A stretch of 64,000 nucleotides of DNA from Chlorobiaceae bacterium (GCA_013334525.1 JAAXXK010000006.1:9186-73185); one strand, 5' to 3'. Positions 42,104 through 52,932 are shown, numbered from the stretch's first letter. Numbers and translations: made by a program. Notes: generated by a model not told the origin, from the letters alone.

Positions 42104-42709
42104 ATGTTTGCATTTTTAAGAGGTGAGCTGATAACGGCGTCCCTGGAGGAGGCAGTTGTCGATGTTTCCGGTATAGGCTACCGGCTTCACATCTCTGCAG
42201 GCACGAGCCGCAGGCTGCCCGCACCTGGCGAGCAGCTTTTTCTGTTTACCCATTACCATGTCCGGGAAGATGCCCATCAGCTCTTTGGTTTCCTCGACCA
42301 GGAGGAGCTTCAGCTTTTCAGGCTACTGCTCTCCATTACCGGCGTCGGGCCAAAACTGGCATTGGCCGTCCTGTCCGGCCTCAGGGTAGGCGAAATCCAG
42401 GAGGCGATCGTGTCGAACCGCCCTGAAATCCTCTACGGTATCAGCGGGGTGGGTAAAAAGACCGCCGCCCGAATCATTCTTGAGCTGAGGGACAAGATCC
42501 TGAAGATCCAGCCATCGGCTTCCGGCAATACGGGAGGCCTCGGCCGCCCGCTCCAGCTGACCGAAGATGCCGTTGCTGCGCTCATGACCCTCGGGTTTCC
42601 GAAAGCGCTTGCCCAGAAGGCCGTATCGGGAGTCCTTGCGGCGAAGCCGGGCATTTCTGTCGAAGAACTGGTGAAGTCGTCGCTTGCAGCTATTCGCAAC
42701 AACCCTTGA
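42104..42709 (+). CDS. ruvA: Holliday junction branch migration protein RuvA
   Basis: MFAFLRGELITASLEEAVVDVSGIGYRLHIS, LLSITGVGPKLALAVLSGL, GVGKKTAARIILELRDK. Confidence 0.95.
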   Translation: MFAFLRGELITASLEEAVVDVSGIGYRLHISAGTSRRLPAPGEQLFLFTHYHVREDAHQLFGFLDQEELQLFRLLLSITGVGPKLALAVLSGLRVGEIQEAIVSNRPEILYGISGVGKKTAARIILELRDKILKIQPSASGNTGGLGRPLQLTEDAVAALMTLGFPKALAQKAVSGVLAAKPGISVEELVKSSLAAIRNNP

Positions 42710-42710
42710 G

Positions 42711-44018
42711 GTGACTGTGGAGTACCAGGAAGCCATTGATTTTCTTTTTCCCCTTCATCGCTTTGGCATAAAACCGGGTCTTGACCGGATAGAAGCGCTG
42801 CTTGATGCGCTTGACCATCCGGAACGGCGACTCGGAACGATTGTGCACATAGCCGGGACCAACGGCAAAGGCACCGTAGCTTCATGCATGGCCTCCATAT
42901 TCCAGGCATCCGGACGCAAGACAGGGTTGTTTACCTCTCCGCATCTCATCGATTTCACCGAACGGATCCGTATTGACGGCAGGCAGATCTCCAGGGAAAA
43001 GGTAGCCCGATACTGCAGCCTGCTGAAGCCGACCATCATCGCACAGGGAGCGACATTTTTCGAAGTAACGACGGCCATGGCCTTTGCGTTTTTTGCCGAG
43101 GAGGGGGTTGATGCAGCGGTGATAGAGACCGGCATGGGTGGTCGTCTCGACGCGACCAACACCGTCAGGGCCGATATCGTCATCATTCCGAGCATCGGGA
43201 TTGACCATACGGCATGGCTCGGCAATACGCTTCGTGAAATTGCAGCCGAAAAAGCGGCTATCATTAAACCAGGTTCACGGGTTTATACTGCCGTGCAGGA
43301 AGGCGACGGGCTTGACGAAATAAGAAGATCAGCCGAGCGGTGCGGTGCGCAGCTGCACCAGGCAGGGGCGGACGCATCATATACGGTTTTCGATGCGCAG
43401 CCGGGCATGTTCGAACTTGAGCTAAGCCTTTCCGGCGGCGAGCCTCATCGCCTGAGGGTGCCTTTGACCGGCTCCTTCCACGCTTCAAACGTAACCCTCG
43501 CTGTCATGGCAGCCCGATCGGCAGGGATTGACTGGGCGAGCATAGAAACCGGGCTTTCGCGTCTGGCTGCTGTCGGCTACCGCGCAAGGCTTGAAAAGGT
43601 AGCGGAGCGGCCGCTGGTGATGCTCGATGTGTCACACAACCCGGACGGCATGGAAAAGAGCGTACAGGCACTGGTTGAGATGCGTGGCTCATTTCGTTCG
43701 CTTTTCGTCATGCTGGGCGTCGCGGCTGACAAGGATGCGGCAGGAATTATCAAACCTCTTCAGCGCATTGCGGATGTGGTCGTTGCCGTCGATCTGCCTT
43801 CGGAGCGAAGCCTCTCTGCAGAATCCCTTGGCGCCATGTGCGTCGGGGCAGGATTCCGTGAGGTGCATGTACGCAATACGGCTTTGGATGGACTTAACCT
43901 TCTGTTTTCCCTTGCCGCTCCCCAGGATTTGATTCTTGTGACAGGATCGTTTTTCCTCGCTGGTGAAGTGGCCTCCATGGAGCGCTTTAACGGGGGCTTC
44001 GATGAACCCGGATCATGA
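42711..44018 (+). CDS. folC: Folylpolyglutamate/dihydrofolate synthase
   Basis: HIAGTNGKGTVASCMASIFQASGRKTGLFTSPHL, ETGMGGRLDATN; GTG start. Confidence 0.93.
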   Translation: MTVEYQEAIDFLFPLHRFGIKPGLDRIEALLDALDHPERRLGTIVHIAGTNGKGTVASCMASIFQASGRKTGLFTSPHLIDFTERIRIDGRQISREKVARYCSLLKPTIIAQGATFFEVTTAMAFAFFAEEGVDAAVIETGMGGRLDATNTVRADIVIIPSIGIDHTAWLGNTLREIAAEKAAIIKPGSRVYTAVQEGDGLDEIRRSAERCGAQLHQAGADASYTVFDAQPGMFELELSLSGGEPHRLRVPLTGSFHASNVTLAVMAARSAGIDWASIETGLSRLAAVGYRARLEKVAERPLVMLDVSHNPDGMEKSVQALVEMRGSFRSLFVMLGVAADKDAAGIIKPLQRIADVVVAVDLPSERSLSAESLGAMCVGAGFREVHVRNTALDGLNLLFSLAAPQDLILVTGSFFLAGEVASMERFNGGFDEPGS

Positions 44019-44315
44019 CGATAGGTGCAATTTTGTTATTATTTTTTTATATCTTTAATATACTTCTGAAATTCTCCAGTTATTCGGGACCATATCCGGT
44101 CAATCCAAACTGTCCTGATTATACCGGCGTCATTACAGACCAACTTCCTCATACAAGCTTCTTTTCTGGCATTCATGTCGATCTCAAAAGCATTGCAGGT
44201 GTCAAATACCATACCCCGCGATCCATCAATAAAGAGTTGATTTCTACCCCACAGCGACCACGCATGAGGCAGTTCTTTTGCTGCATATTAACCACTAAGC
44301 GTTGAACAATCCACA

Positions 44316-45617
44316 ATGTCGAACAATTCGGTAACAAAAGGTCTGGACAAAGGTCTGGACATCAATGCCCTCCAGAAGAAAAAGGTCCATGAACTGAACG
44401 CCATCGCCAAAGAGTTCGGCGTGATGACGGCCGGTTATCGCAAGGAGGAACTGATCTACAAGATTATCGAGGCCCAGTCACTGAAGAGCACCGATGCCGA
44501 GAGCAGCCAGGTGATGGTCAATACCGGTGTTCTGCAGGTCATTCCTGAAGGCTACGGGTTCCTGCGATCATCGAACTACAACTATCTCTCATCCCCCGAC
44601 GACATCTACGTTTCCCCTTCCCAGATCAAACGGTTCAACATGCGTACCGGTGATACCGTGTCAGGCCAGGTCAGGGCTCCGAAGGAGGGAGAGCGCTTTT
44701 TTGCGCTTCTGAAAATAAACACCATCAATAACAAGGATCCTGAAGTTACGAGGGAGCGTCCGTTTTTCGAGAACCTTACGCCGCTGTTTCCTCAAGAAAA
44801 GCTGAAGCTTGAGACCCGTCAGAATGAATATTCGGGACGAATCATGGATATTTTCACCCCGATCGGCAAGGGGCAGCGAGGCCTTATCGTTGCACAGCCG
44901 AAAACCGGTAAGACCATCCTGCTCCAGATGATCGCCAACGCCATCATCAAGAATCATCCCGATATCTACCTGATTGTGCTCCTGATCGACGAGCGACCCG
45001 AGGAGGTGACCGACATGGCGCGTACCGTTCCTGCCGAAGTCGTCAGCTCGACTTTCGACGAGGATCCCGAGCGTCACGTTCAGGTGGCCGATATGGTGCT
45101 CGAAAAGGCCAAGAGGATGGTTGAGGTCGGTTACGACGTGGTGATCCTGCTCGACTCCATCACCCGTCTTGCCCGTGCGCACAACACGATCATTCCCCAT
45201 TCAGGCAAGATTCTTTCCGGTGGTATCGACGCCAATGCGCTGACCAAGCCAAAGCGGTTTTTCGGTGCTGCAAGGAACATCGAAGAGGGGGGCAGCCTTA
45301 CCATCATCGCCACGGCGCTTGTCGACACCGGTTCACGAATGGATGACGTCATTTTCGAGGAGTTCAAAGGTACCGGCAATATGGAGCTCTGCCTCGACAG
45401 GCGCCTGTCCGAACGTCGAATCTTTCCTTCCATCGACATCCTTCGCTCCGGAACGCGTAAAGAGGAGCTGCTGTTCACACAGGAGGAGCTTTCAAGGACC
45501 TGGTTGCTCAGGAAGTACCTTGGCGACAAGAACCCCATTGAGTGCATGGAGTTCATGCGTGAGAAGATCGTCGAGACCAAGGACAACAGGGAGTTCTTCA
45601 AGTACATGAACGCCTGA
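44316..45617 (+). CDS. rho: Transcription termination factor Rho
   Basis: [71 protein letters not shown]. Confidence 0.97.
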   Translation: MSNNSVTKGLDKGLDINALQKKKVHELNAIAKEFGVMTAGYRKEELIYKIIEAQSLKSTDAESSQVMVNTGVLQVIPEGYGFLRSSNYNYLSSPDDIYVSPSQIKRFNMRTGDTVSGQVRAPKEGERFFALLKINTINNKDPEVTRERPFFENLTPLFPQEKLKLETRQNEYSGRIMDIFTPIGKGQRGLIVAQPKTGKTILLQMIANAIIKNHPDIYLIVLLIDERPEEVTDMARTVPAEVVSSTFDEDPERHVQVADMVLEKAKRMVEVGYDVVILLDSITRLARAHNTIIPHSGKILSGGIDANALTKPKRFFGAARNIEEGGSLTIIATALVDTGSRMDDVIFEEFKGTGNMELCLDRRLSERRIFPSIDILRSGTRKEELLFTQEELSRTWLLRKYLGDKNPIECMEFMREKIVETKDNREFFKYMNA

Positions 45618-45807
45618 GCCATTCACCAGCCTGCTCCTGTGCGGTTCGCCCTGCCTGGAACAGCTCACGATGTTAATGAATGTGCAGCTGCCTTTTTTGT
45701 TTATATTGACGGGGAAGAAAAATCATATCGGCAATTTTTTAGTTGTTACTGTGGTTCAAAGTCCCTATATTATTTGCCTTTAAAAACTGAGGAAAGACCT
45801 TACATTC

Positions 45808-45915
45808 ATGCCCTGCGGAAAAAAAAGAAAACGCCATAAAATGGCAGTACACAAACGCAAAAAGATGCGCCGTAAAAACAGGCACAAGAAGCGTTTGAGG
45901 TACCAGAACAAGTAG
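45808..45915 (+). CDS. AURKAIP1/COX24 domain-like 35-aa basic protein
   Basis: Translation MPCGKKRKRHKMAVHKRKKMRRKNRHKKRLRYQNK*; too short for the ORF track. Confidence 0.8.
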   Translation: MPCGKKRKRHKMAVHKRKKMRRKNRHKKRLRYQNK

Positions 45916-45940
45916 CCCTTTAGGCGGCTGAAGCTTGGAT

Positions 45941-46014
45941 GAGAATATAGCTCAGTTGGTTAGAGCATCTGCCTTTTAAGCAGAGGGTCGAAGGTTCGAG
46001 TCCTTCTATTCTCA
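45941..46014 (+). tRNA. tRNA-Lys (anticodon TTT)
   Basis: Acceptor GAGAATA/TATTCTC; anticodon loop CTTTTAA; T-arm GGTTCGAGTCC; no encoded CCA. Confidence 0.93.
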
Positions 46015-46054
46015 CAGGTTACATTATTTGTTCCCTGAAAATTTTGGATAAGAT

Positions 46055-46136
46055 GCCCGAGTGGTGAAATTGGTAGACACACTATCTTGAGGGGGTAGCG
46101 CCGAAAGGTGTAGGAGTTCGAATCTCCTCTCGGGCA
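46055..46136 (+). tRNA. tRNA-Leu (anticodon GAG)
   Basis: Acceptor GCCCGAG/CTCGGGC; anticodon loop CTTGAGG; long variable arm; T-arm GAGTTCGAATCTC. Confidence 0.93.
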
Positions 46137-46153
46137 CATCGACGATACAAAAC

Positions 46154-46176
46154 AGCCGCAGCACGCGGCTTTTTTG
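46154..46176 (+). terminator. Intrinsic terminator after the tRNAs
   Basis: AGCCGC-agcac-GCGGCT followed by TTTTTG. Confidence 0.7.
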
Positions 46177-46332
46177 TTGCCCGTCCCGAAATCCGGGCCG
46201 GGCGAAAAAAAAAGCGAATATCAGCCAGGATTTCCGGTCTCTTTTTTGAAGAAGAAATGTTTAAAGGTACTTTACTGTTAATGATCACGGGGTTTTTTCT
46301 GCCCCCGTTGAAACGACAAATGTTCCCGAATC

Positions 46333-46944
46333 ATGGATAAACTTCAGGTAGATATTCTTGGACTTTCTACAAGCCCGCATACAAACGGCGCCTATGCGCT
46401 CATTCTTTATGAAGTCGAAGGAAAGCGCAAGCTGCCGATCATTATCGGTGGCTTCGAAGCTCAGGCCATAGCCCTGAAGCTTGAGAATATCAAGCCGCCG
46501 CGTCCTTTTACCCACGACCTGTTCAAGCACATCGCCGATGCGTTCGGCCTTCAGGTTAACGAAGTGTTCATTGATGAGTTACACAATGAAACCTTTTATG
46601 CGAAGGTTATTTGCGAGATGGGTGGGGTAGTGCATGAAATCGATGCGCGGCCGAGTGATGCCATCGCAATCGCGGTAAGGTTCAATGCGCCCATTTATGT
46701 TTCCGAAGAGATCATGAATGAGGCCGGTATCTTAGAGGAGCAGCAGAAAGATGAGGAGGAGGCTGCACCTCCGGTTGAAGAGATCGTCGATAAGCCTGAA
46801 CCTGAGGCCGTCAGTAACGAAACGCGTTCCGAGGATCTTCACAGGAAGCTTGATGATGCCATCAATCGTGAGGATTACGAGGAAGCTGCCCGAATCAGGG
46901 ATGAGATCGCCCGTTTGAAGGATAAGGGCGGACCGATCGAATGA
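46333..46944 (+). CDS. Bifunctional nuclease (BFN/DUF151) family protein with C-terminal UvrB/UvrC motif
   Basis: LPIIIGGFEAQAIALKLENIKPPRPFTHDLF, RPSDAIAIAVRFNAPIYV; C-term LHRKLDDAINREDYEEAARIRDEIARLK. Confidence 0.9.
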   Translation: MDKLQVDILGLSTSPHTNGAYALILYEVEGKRKLPIIIGGFEAQAIALKLENIKPPRPFTHDLFKHIADAFGLQVNEVFIDELHNETFYAKVICEMGGVVHEIDARPSDAIAIAVRFNAPIYVSEEIMNEAGILEEQQKDEEEAAPPVEEIVDKPEPEAVSNETRSEDLHRKLDDAINREDYEEAARIRDEIARLKDKGGPIE

Positions 46945-46959
46945 CTTGAAAATGATAAA

Positions 46960-46989
46960 AAAAAAGGGAGACGAAAATCTCCCTTTTTT
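46960..46989. terminator. Bidirectional terminator between convergent genes
   Basis: AAAAAAGGGAGA-cgaaaa-TCTCCCTTTTTT. Confidence 0.8.
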
Positions 46990-47006
46990 AGTGTGTGTTC
47001 GACGAA

Positions 47007-47582
47007 TCAGAAGTTCCACCTGAGTCCGACAAGCACGTTGTGGCTGTCGATGCTCCTGCTGCCGGTTATGCCGGTATTGATTTCTGTCGTTCCGAAATAG
47101 CGGTAACGGGCATCAAAAAAGGTCTTTTTGGCGATAGGTACTTCCACGCCTGCGCCGATCTGGTAGGCAAAAACGGTATCCTCATCGCTGTGCCTTACAG
47201 GGGTGCCTAACGTAACGTCTTTCAGGCGTACCTCAGCCCCGCCGATTCCTGCGGTAACGTAAGGCCTGGCGCCTTCGTTCTTGAGGTTGATGTATCCATT
47301 GCCAAGTACAGACAGAATCTTGACATTGCCGTTGTTGCTGAAGTCGTTGTTCTGGTATCCAGCTTCAGCCTCAAGACGGTATGCGCCATAATCGCAACCG
47401 AGTGCAGCAACCATGTTGATTCCGGAATCAGTCCGCAGGTTGTCGCCGGATGTCGTAGGAATCTCGTTGATCCAGGAAATGCCGACGTTGCTGCTAATAT
47501 AGTGTTCTGATGCGAGTGCCGGGGCAGAAAAAGTACCGGCAGCAATCAGCGCAGTGGCCAGCATTGAAAAATGTTTTTTCAT
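47007..47582 (-). CDS. Outer-membrane beta-barrel protein
   Basis: Signal peptide MKKHFSMLATALIAAGTFSAPALA; GYQNNDF, YAYQIGAGVEVPIAKKTFFDARYRYF; C-terminal VLVGLRWNF. Confidence 0.85.
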   Translation of the reverse strand: MKKHFSMLATALIAAGTFSAPALASEHYISSNVGISWINEIPTTSGDNLRTDSGINMVAALGCDYGAYRLEAEAGYQNNDFSNNGNVKILSVLGNGYINLKNEGARPYVTAGIGGAEVRLKDVTLGTPVRHSDEDTVFAYQIGAGVEVPIAKKTFFDARYRYFGTTEINTGITGSRSIDSHNVLVGLRWNF

Positions 47583-47612
47583 AGTATCGTTGTGGTTTTT
47601 TTAACAAAAACA

Positions 47613-47684
47613 TCGTTTGTACATCAAACGACTGATATGTTGATCAATCGTAATGAAGTATACTGATGTATTGATCAAGCGTAA
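47613..47684 (-). promoter_or_regulatory. Operator-like cluster upstream of the OMP gene
   Basis: Inverted repeat TCGTTTG-tacat-CAAACGA (47613-47631) plus two direct repeats ACTGATATGTTGATCAATCGTAA / ACTGATGTATTGATCAAGCGTAA 31 bp apart. Confidence 0.5.
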
Positions 47685-47802
47685 ATATAGTTCATGGTTA
47701 CAAATAATCCAACTTCAGGCTATAAGGGTACTTTATTTCGATATAGGATCTATATCATTGGTGTTCCGTAGAGCAGGAAGTATGATTATCGGTGATAAAC
47801 AA

Positions 47803-47837
47803 AAAAGCCATGGGATGAGAGTATCCCATGGCTTTTC
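47803..47837. terminator. Hairpin terminator after bamA
   Basis: AAAAGCCATGGGATgagagtATCCCATGGCTTTT. Confidence 0.75.
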
Positions 47838-47856
47838 ATGTTTATCCTGGCGTTTG

Positions 47857-50400
47857 TCAGTCGTTAGGCTGGCCGAACGAGAAGGTGAAGGTCCAGCCCT
47901 GCTTGTCTTTGGTCGGCACGGAGGGTACCGCATCGAAGCCGTATCCGTAATCAATGCCTATCTGGCCGATAATCGGGAGATAGAGACGCAAGCCGACACC
48001 GGCAGCCTTCTTCAGGTCGCCGAAGTTGATCGAGCTTGTATCCTGCCAGAGGTTACCGGCCTCGAAGAACGCAAGGGCATAAATGCTGGCCGATGGGTTG
48101 AGTGTCAGCGGATAACGAAGTTCAGAGGTGAATTTCGAATAGATTTTGCCTCCGTACAGATCGGTTTCGTTCTTGAAAAGTTTTCCAAGGCTGCGGTCTG
48201 AATAGCCACGGAGGGGGACCGTCGGCAGTGATGACATACCGCTTCCGCCCATATAGAAGTATTCAGTATAGGGGATGTAGTCGTTCTTGCTGAATGTGGC
48301 CAGATATCCATGCTGGGTCGAAAGGTTCAGCACCAGGTTTTTCTTCAGAGGGAAATACCAGCTCGAGGAACCGATGAACTTGTAGAAATCGATTGTTCCG
48401 GGAAGCGGGCCGCCGGCAAGCTGGGCGCTGAAGACGTTTTTGCTGCCATGCCTTGGATAGATCGGATTGTCGATGCTGTTCCTGCTGATCGTCTGGGTAA
48501 TGGAGAACTCTTCTGCCTGTGCAGGTGCGTTCGCCTCATTGAGGAAGCTTACAAATCCACCCTCGTCATGCAGGTAGCCGATACGCCAGCTGATGGCGAA
48601 ATAGTCGTCAGGCCAGGTAAGCCTGCGGCCAATGTTCAGGTTTGCGCCGTACTGGTTGATCGTTTTCGTCGAAGCAGTGCTTGTGCTGGTCGACGTGAAG
48701 TCATAGCTCTGACGCGTTTTAAACGCAGTGAAACCAACTGATGTATGGGTGCCGAAAGCCCATGGATCGCTTACCGACATCGAAAGTGTGCGGTAGTTGT
48801 TGGATCCGAACTGCCATTGCAGGGAAAGTTTCTGCCCATCTCCGTGAGGCAGTGGCTTGTAAGCGGATCGGTTGAACATGTCACCCAGCGAGAAGTTGTT
48901 GAAGGTAAGCCCGAGTGAACCGGTACCTCCGCTTGATGCGCTGTAGCCTACCGATGCGTTGAACGTATCGGTCTGTCTTTCGGTGACGTTGTAGGTCAGG
49001 TCGACCTGATTGTTCTCGGGATTCGGCTGGATATCAGGAGTCAGCGTTTCAGGGTCGAAGTAATTAAGCATCGAGAGTTCCCTGATGCTTCTGATGACGT
49101 TTTTCCTGCTGAACGTCTCTCCCGGAATGGTATAGAGCTCCCTTCGGATGACATGGTCCTTCGTCTTGGTGTTGCCCTTGATGTTGATGGTGTTCAACGT
49201 GAAAGGCTCGCCCTCCGTAAGGGTGATGGCAAGGTCGATGGTATTTGGCTCAACGATCTGTTCCTCGATTTTTGCCTTGAACGACAGGTAACCCTTGTCA
49301 AGATAAATAGAGCTGACATCGGAGTGGTCCTGGGAATAGTTGAGGCGCTCGTTTATCCTCTTGGCATTGTAAAGATCACCCTTTTTGATGGCGAAGGTGG
49401 TGTTGAGCGTCTCGGTCTTGGCAAAATCCTTGGTGTTGCCGATCCAGCTGATGTTCCTGATCTTGTAAATCGGTCCTTCGTTGACGAATATGTCCAGGAA
49501 AAGCCCTTTTTTGTTCTCGGTCAGGGATATCGAATCATTGATCACCCTGGCATCGCGGTACCCGCGGTCGCGATAGAAATCAACAAGAAGGTTCTTGTCC
49601 TCTTCAAACTTGTCCTTGTCGAGTTTCGGCTGCCCAAGGATCTTTCTCCACCAGGAGTTCTGGGATGTTTCCTTGAGGACGCCCCTGAGTCTTTTCTCGC
49701 TGAATGCCTTGTTGCCGTGGAACCTTATTTTTTCGATGACGAGCCGTGAGCCTTCATGGATGGTAAAAATCGCCTTTACCCTGTTGTTGCCCACATTTTC
49801 GAGGCGGTATTCCACGCCGGCGGAGAGATAGCCTTTGTTGGAGTACTGTTTCTCTATCTTGTTTGTCGCGTTAAGCAGGTCCTGGGTACTGACCCGGTGA
49901 CCAGTCGACAGGGAGGAGGACTTCAGCAGCTCCTTGTCCTTGTACTTATGGTTTCCAGTAAACTTTAATTCCTCAAGGACCGGAAACTCGGTGACGATAA
50001 AGGTCAGTTTGACGCCATCGGTTCCAATATCGGTTTTATCGATTTTGATGTTGCTGAAATACTGGAGGTTCCAGAGGTACTGGATGGCACCCGGAATTTC
50101 CTGGCCCGGGATGGTGATCTTGTCATCGATCTTGAGCGGCAGGCTTCTCAGGAGATCAGGTTCCTTGAGAGTCTGCAGGCCGACGAACGATATCTGCCTG
50201 ATGGTCAGGCTCCGGGTCTCAGGCGCCAGCGGTTGAGACGATGCTGAAGGAGCAGCAGACGCCGTGGGTACCGGCTCCTTTACCGCCGAATCACTTTTTG
50301 TCCGTGTTTTTGCAGAAGCGTCGGCCAGAGGGCTGTTGAGCAGAACAAGGACGATCAGAAGCGCTGATAACCTGTCTGGGGAAAGAGGTGTATTTTTCAT
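47857..50400 (-). CDS. bamA: Outer membrane protein assembly factor BamA
   Basis: Five POTRA-like repeats; RGYSDRSLG, GLRLYLPIIGQIGIDYGYGFD, C-terminal FTFSFGQPND. Confidence 0.93.
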   Translation of the reverse strand: MKNTPLSPDRLSALLIVLVLLNSPLADASAKTRTKSDSAVKEPVPTASAAPSASSQPLAPETRSLTIRQISFVGLQTLKEPDLLRSLPLKIDDKITIPGQEIPGAIQYLWNLQYFSNIKIDKTDIGTDGVKLTFIVTEFPVLEELKFTGNHKYKDKELLKSSSLSTGHRVSTQDLLNATNKIEKQYSNKGYLSAGVEYRLENVGNNRVKAIFTIHEGSRLVIEKIRFHGNKAFSEKRLRGVLKETSQNSWWRKILGQPKLDKDKFEEDKNLLVDFYRDRGYRDARVINDSISLTENKKGLFLDIFVNEGPIYKIRNISWIGNTKDFAKTETLNTTFAIKKGDLYNAKRINERLNYSQDHSDVSSIYLDKGYLSFKAKIEEQIVEPNTIDLAITLTEGEPFTLNTINIKGNTKTKDHVIRRELYTIPGETFSRKNVIRSIRELSMLNYFDPETLTPDIQPNPENNQVDLTYNVTERQTDTFNASVGYSASSGGTGSLGLTFNNFSLGDMFNRSAYKPLPHGDGQKLSLQWQFGSNNYRTLSMSVSDPWAFGTHTSVGFTAFKTRQSYDFTSTSTSTASTKTINQYGANLNIGRRLTWPDDYFAISWRIGYLHDEGGFVSFLNEANAPAQAEEFSITQTISRNSIDNPIYPRHGSKNVFSAQLAGGPLPGTIDFYKFIGSSSWYFPLKKNLVLNLSTQHGYLATFSKNDYIPYTEYFYMGGSGMSSLPTVPLRGYSDRSLGKLFKNETDLYGGKIYSKFTSELRYPLTLNPSASIYALAFFEAGNLWQDTSSINFGDLKKAAGVGLRLYLPIIGQIGIDYGYGFDAVPSVPTKDKQGWTFTFSFGQPND

Positions 50401-50424
50401 GAAAAGGCTGGGTGGTTCTGTGTA

Positions 50425-51276
50425 TTAAGCCTGTTGTTTAAAAGGGTTCGCAAGCAGTTGCTCGCTCGTCTGGCCAAATCTCCGCTCACGGTTCTGAAAC
50501 TCCCTGATTGCATCATACAGCTGGACACGACGGAAATCGGGCCAATAGGTATTGGTGAAGTATATCTCGGAATAAGCGCTTTGCCACAGCATGAAATTGC
50601 TTATACGGAACTCTCCGCTGGTTCTTATCAACAGTTCAGGGTCGGGAAGCGAAGCGGTTGAAAGGAACGATGCCACAAGGTTTTCGTCGATCTGTTCCGT
50701 ATCGATTGTCCCGTCTTTTACTTTTTCAGCAATGGTCCGGCAGGCCTGGGTAATATCCCATTTTCCACTGTAGCTCAAAGCGATATTCAGCACCAGGCGT
50801 TTGTTGTCCCTGGTCAACTCCATGGTTTCGGAAAGTGTTTTCCGCACATCTTCGGGCACCATATGCAGGTCGCCGATAACCTGCAGCCTGATGTTGTTGT
50901 CGCGAAGCTGGCGGGTCTCCTTTCTGAGCACCCTTATGAGAAGGCGCATCAGGGCCGATATTTCGTTTTCAGGCCTTTTCCAGTTTTCGATGGAAAAAGT
51001 GAACAGCGTCAGGTATCCTACTCCGAGCTGGGAGCAGGCCTCCACGATATCGCGCACCGATTCGACGCCCGCGATGTGCCCCTCTACCCGCGATTTGCCC
51101 TTGAGCCTTGCCCAGCGACCGTTTCCATCCATGATGATGCCGATGTGCCTTGGAACTTCGCAGGATGTCTTCAGTTTCTCCTGGATCAGGCAGTCTTCGG
51201 GATCAATTCTTGATTTAAACCACTGGGGCATGAAAGGGTAAGAAAAATCCATGTACTTGGGAATTCGGGTCATCAA
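50425..51276 (-). CDS. uppS: Isoprenyl transferase (undecaprenyl diphosphate synthase)
   Basis: HIGIIMDGNGRWARLKG, YLTLFTFSIENWKRP, PDPELLIRTSGEFRISNFMLWQSAYSEIYF. Confidence 0.95.
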   Translation of the reverse strand: MMTRIPKYMDFSYPFMPQWFKSRIDPEDCLIQEKLKTSCEVPRHIGIIMDGNGRWARLKGKSRVEGHIAGVESVRDIVEACSQLGVGYLTLFTFSIENWKRPENEISALMRLLIRVLRKETRQLRDNNIRLQVIGDLHMVPEDVRKTLSETMELTRDNKRLVLNIALSYSGKWDITQACRTIAEKVKDGTIDTEQIDENLVASFLSTASLPDPELLIRTSGEFRISNFMLWQSAYSEIYFTNTYWPDFRRVQLYDAIREFQNRERRFGQTSEQLLANPFKQQA

Positions 51277-51486
51277 ACGTTGTCATACTCATCTGAACAC
51301 TTCGCGAAAAGGCATGCGCGGCAATATCCATCAAATTGAATTATAGACAGTAATTTAGTATTATACAAACCTCATGACGGCAGAGTCCGATGCTCTTTCT
51401 GCCGGCAGTATCCTGTAACCGGGAGTTGCTGCGTTGTCAGGTCATGCAGATGAACGATTTTCAATAAAAATAGATCCGGAAAAGAC

Positions 51487-52932
51487 GTGCAGTTTCGAGG
51501 ATATCAGGACCTCCGGTCCAGGCTGGTCTCGCGGGAGCTTACCTGTGAACAGGTGATCGGGAGTTATTTACAGCGTATCGATACACACCGTGACGATAAT
51601 ATTTTCACCGCGGTATTTCATGAAAAGGCGCTTGAGCGCGCAAGGGAGCTCGACGGCAAGCTACAGCGCGGCGAAGCGCTTGGCAGGCTTTTCGGCATGC
51701 CTATCGCCATCAAGGACAATATTGCGATGAATGGCGCGCCCCTGAGCTGCGCCTCAAAGATTCTTGCCGGTTACGAAAGCGTCTATGACGCGACGGTAAT
51801 CATCCGGATGGAGGCCGAGGATGCCATTTTCGTCGGCCGTACCAACATGGACGAGTTCGCCATGGGAAGCTCGAACGAAAATTCCGCGATCGGGCCTGTC
51901 CCCAACCCCTTCGATAAAACCCGCGTTCCCGGAGGAAGCTCCGGAGGTTCTGCGGCAGCGGTCGCCAATGACCTGGCCCTGGTCGCCCTTGGTTCCGATA
52001 CCGGCGGCTCGGTTCGCCAACCAGCCGGGTTCTGCAACATTGTAGGTCTGAAGCCGACATACGGTCGTATTTCGCGATACGGGCTTGTGGCTTTCGCCTC
52101 CTCTTTCGACCAGATAGGCCTGCTTGCAGGGAACTGTGACGACGCAGCACTCGTGCTGGGCGTGATAGCCGGCCTGGATGAGCGTGATGCCACCTCTTCG
52201 CACCACGATGTTACGGACTATGAGGCATCGATGGATCATCTATCGCTCGAAGGGCTCAGGATCGGCGTACCGTCGGCATTTTTCCCCGAAAGCCTGAACG
52301 CCGATGTGGCCGGGGTAGTAAGGGCCGGCCTGAAGAAGCTGGAGGATGCGGGAGCTGTGCTTGTCGAAATCGATCTTCCCGAAAGTGATTATGCCATTGC
52401 CGCATACTACATCCTTGTTACGGCCGAGGCCTCCTCTAACCTTGCCCGGTTCGACGGCGCCCGTTACGGGTACCGGTCGCCGGACTCCAATACCCTTTCA
52501 GACATGTACGTGAACTCACGTACGGAAGGTTTCGGTGACGAGGTCAAGCGAAGGATAATGCTCGGCACCTACGTGCTTTCCGCAGGTTACTACGACACCT
52601 ATTACAAGAAGGCGCAGCAGGTTCGCAGGGTTTTCCAGGACCGGTATCGCGAGGCGCTGGAAAAAGTCGATGTTATCGCAGGCCCGACATCTCCATTCCC
52701 GCCATTTGGCATCGGCGACAAGATGGACAACCCGCTTGAGATGTACCTTGCCGATGTGTTTACCGTACCGGCCAGTATCGTCGGTATGCCTGCCGTCAGC
52801 GTTCCTGTCGGTTTCGACAGTCTCGGCCTGCCCGTAGGCATCCATCTGATCTGCAACTTTTTCGAAGAGGGTAAGATGCTGGGCATAGCGCGAAGCCTCC
52901 AGAATTTCTGTCAGCCGGTCGGCTCGAATTGA
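51487..52932 (+). CDS. gatA: Asp-tRNA(Asn)/Glu-tRNA(Gln) amidotransferase subunit A
   Basis: [60 protein letters not shown]. Likely GTG start. Confidence 0.95.
   Translation: MQFRGYQDLRSRLVSRELTCEQVIGSYLQRIDTHRDDNIFTAVFHEKALERARELDGKLQRGEALGRLFGMPIAIKDNIAMNGAPLSCASKILAGYESVYDATVIIRMEAEDAIFVGRTNMDEFAMGSSNENSAIGPVPNPFDKTRVPGGSSGGSAAAVANDLALVALGSDTGGSVRQPAGFCNIVGLKPTYGRISRYGLVAFASSFDQIGLLAGNCDDAALVLGVIAGLDERDATSSHHDVTDYEASMDHLSLEGLRIGVPSAFFPESLNADVAGVVRAGLKKLEDAGAVLVEIDLPESDYAIAAYYILVTAEASSNLARFDGARYGYRSPDSNTLSDMYVNSRTEGFGDEVKRRIMLGTYVLSAGYYDTYYKKAQQVRRVFQDRYREALEKVDVIAGPTSPFPPFGIGDKMDNPLEMYLADVFTVPASIVGMPAVSVPVGFDSLGLPVGIHLICNFFEEGKMLGIARSLQNFCQPVGSN

Noticed and set aside
44015-44305. 96-aa ORF before rho
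   Set aside because: Overlaps the folC end, no domain, composition unlike a gene; likely leader.
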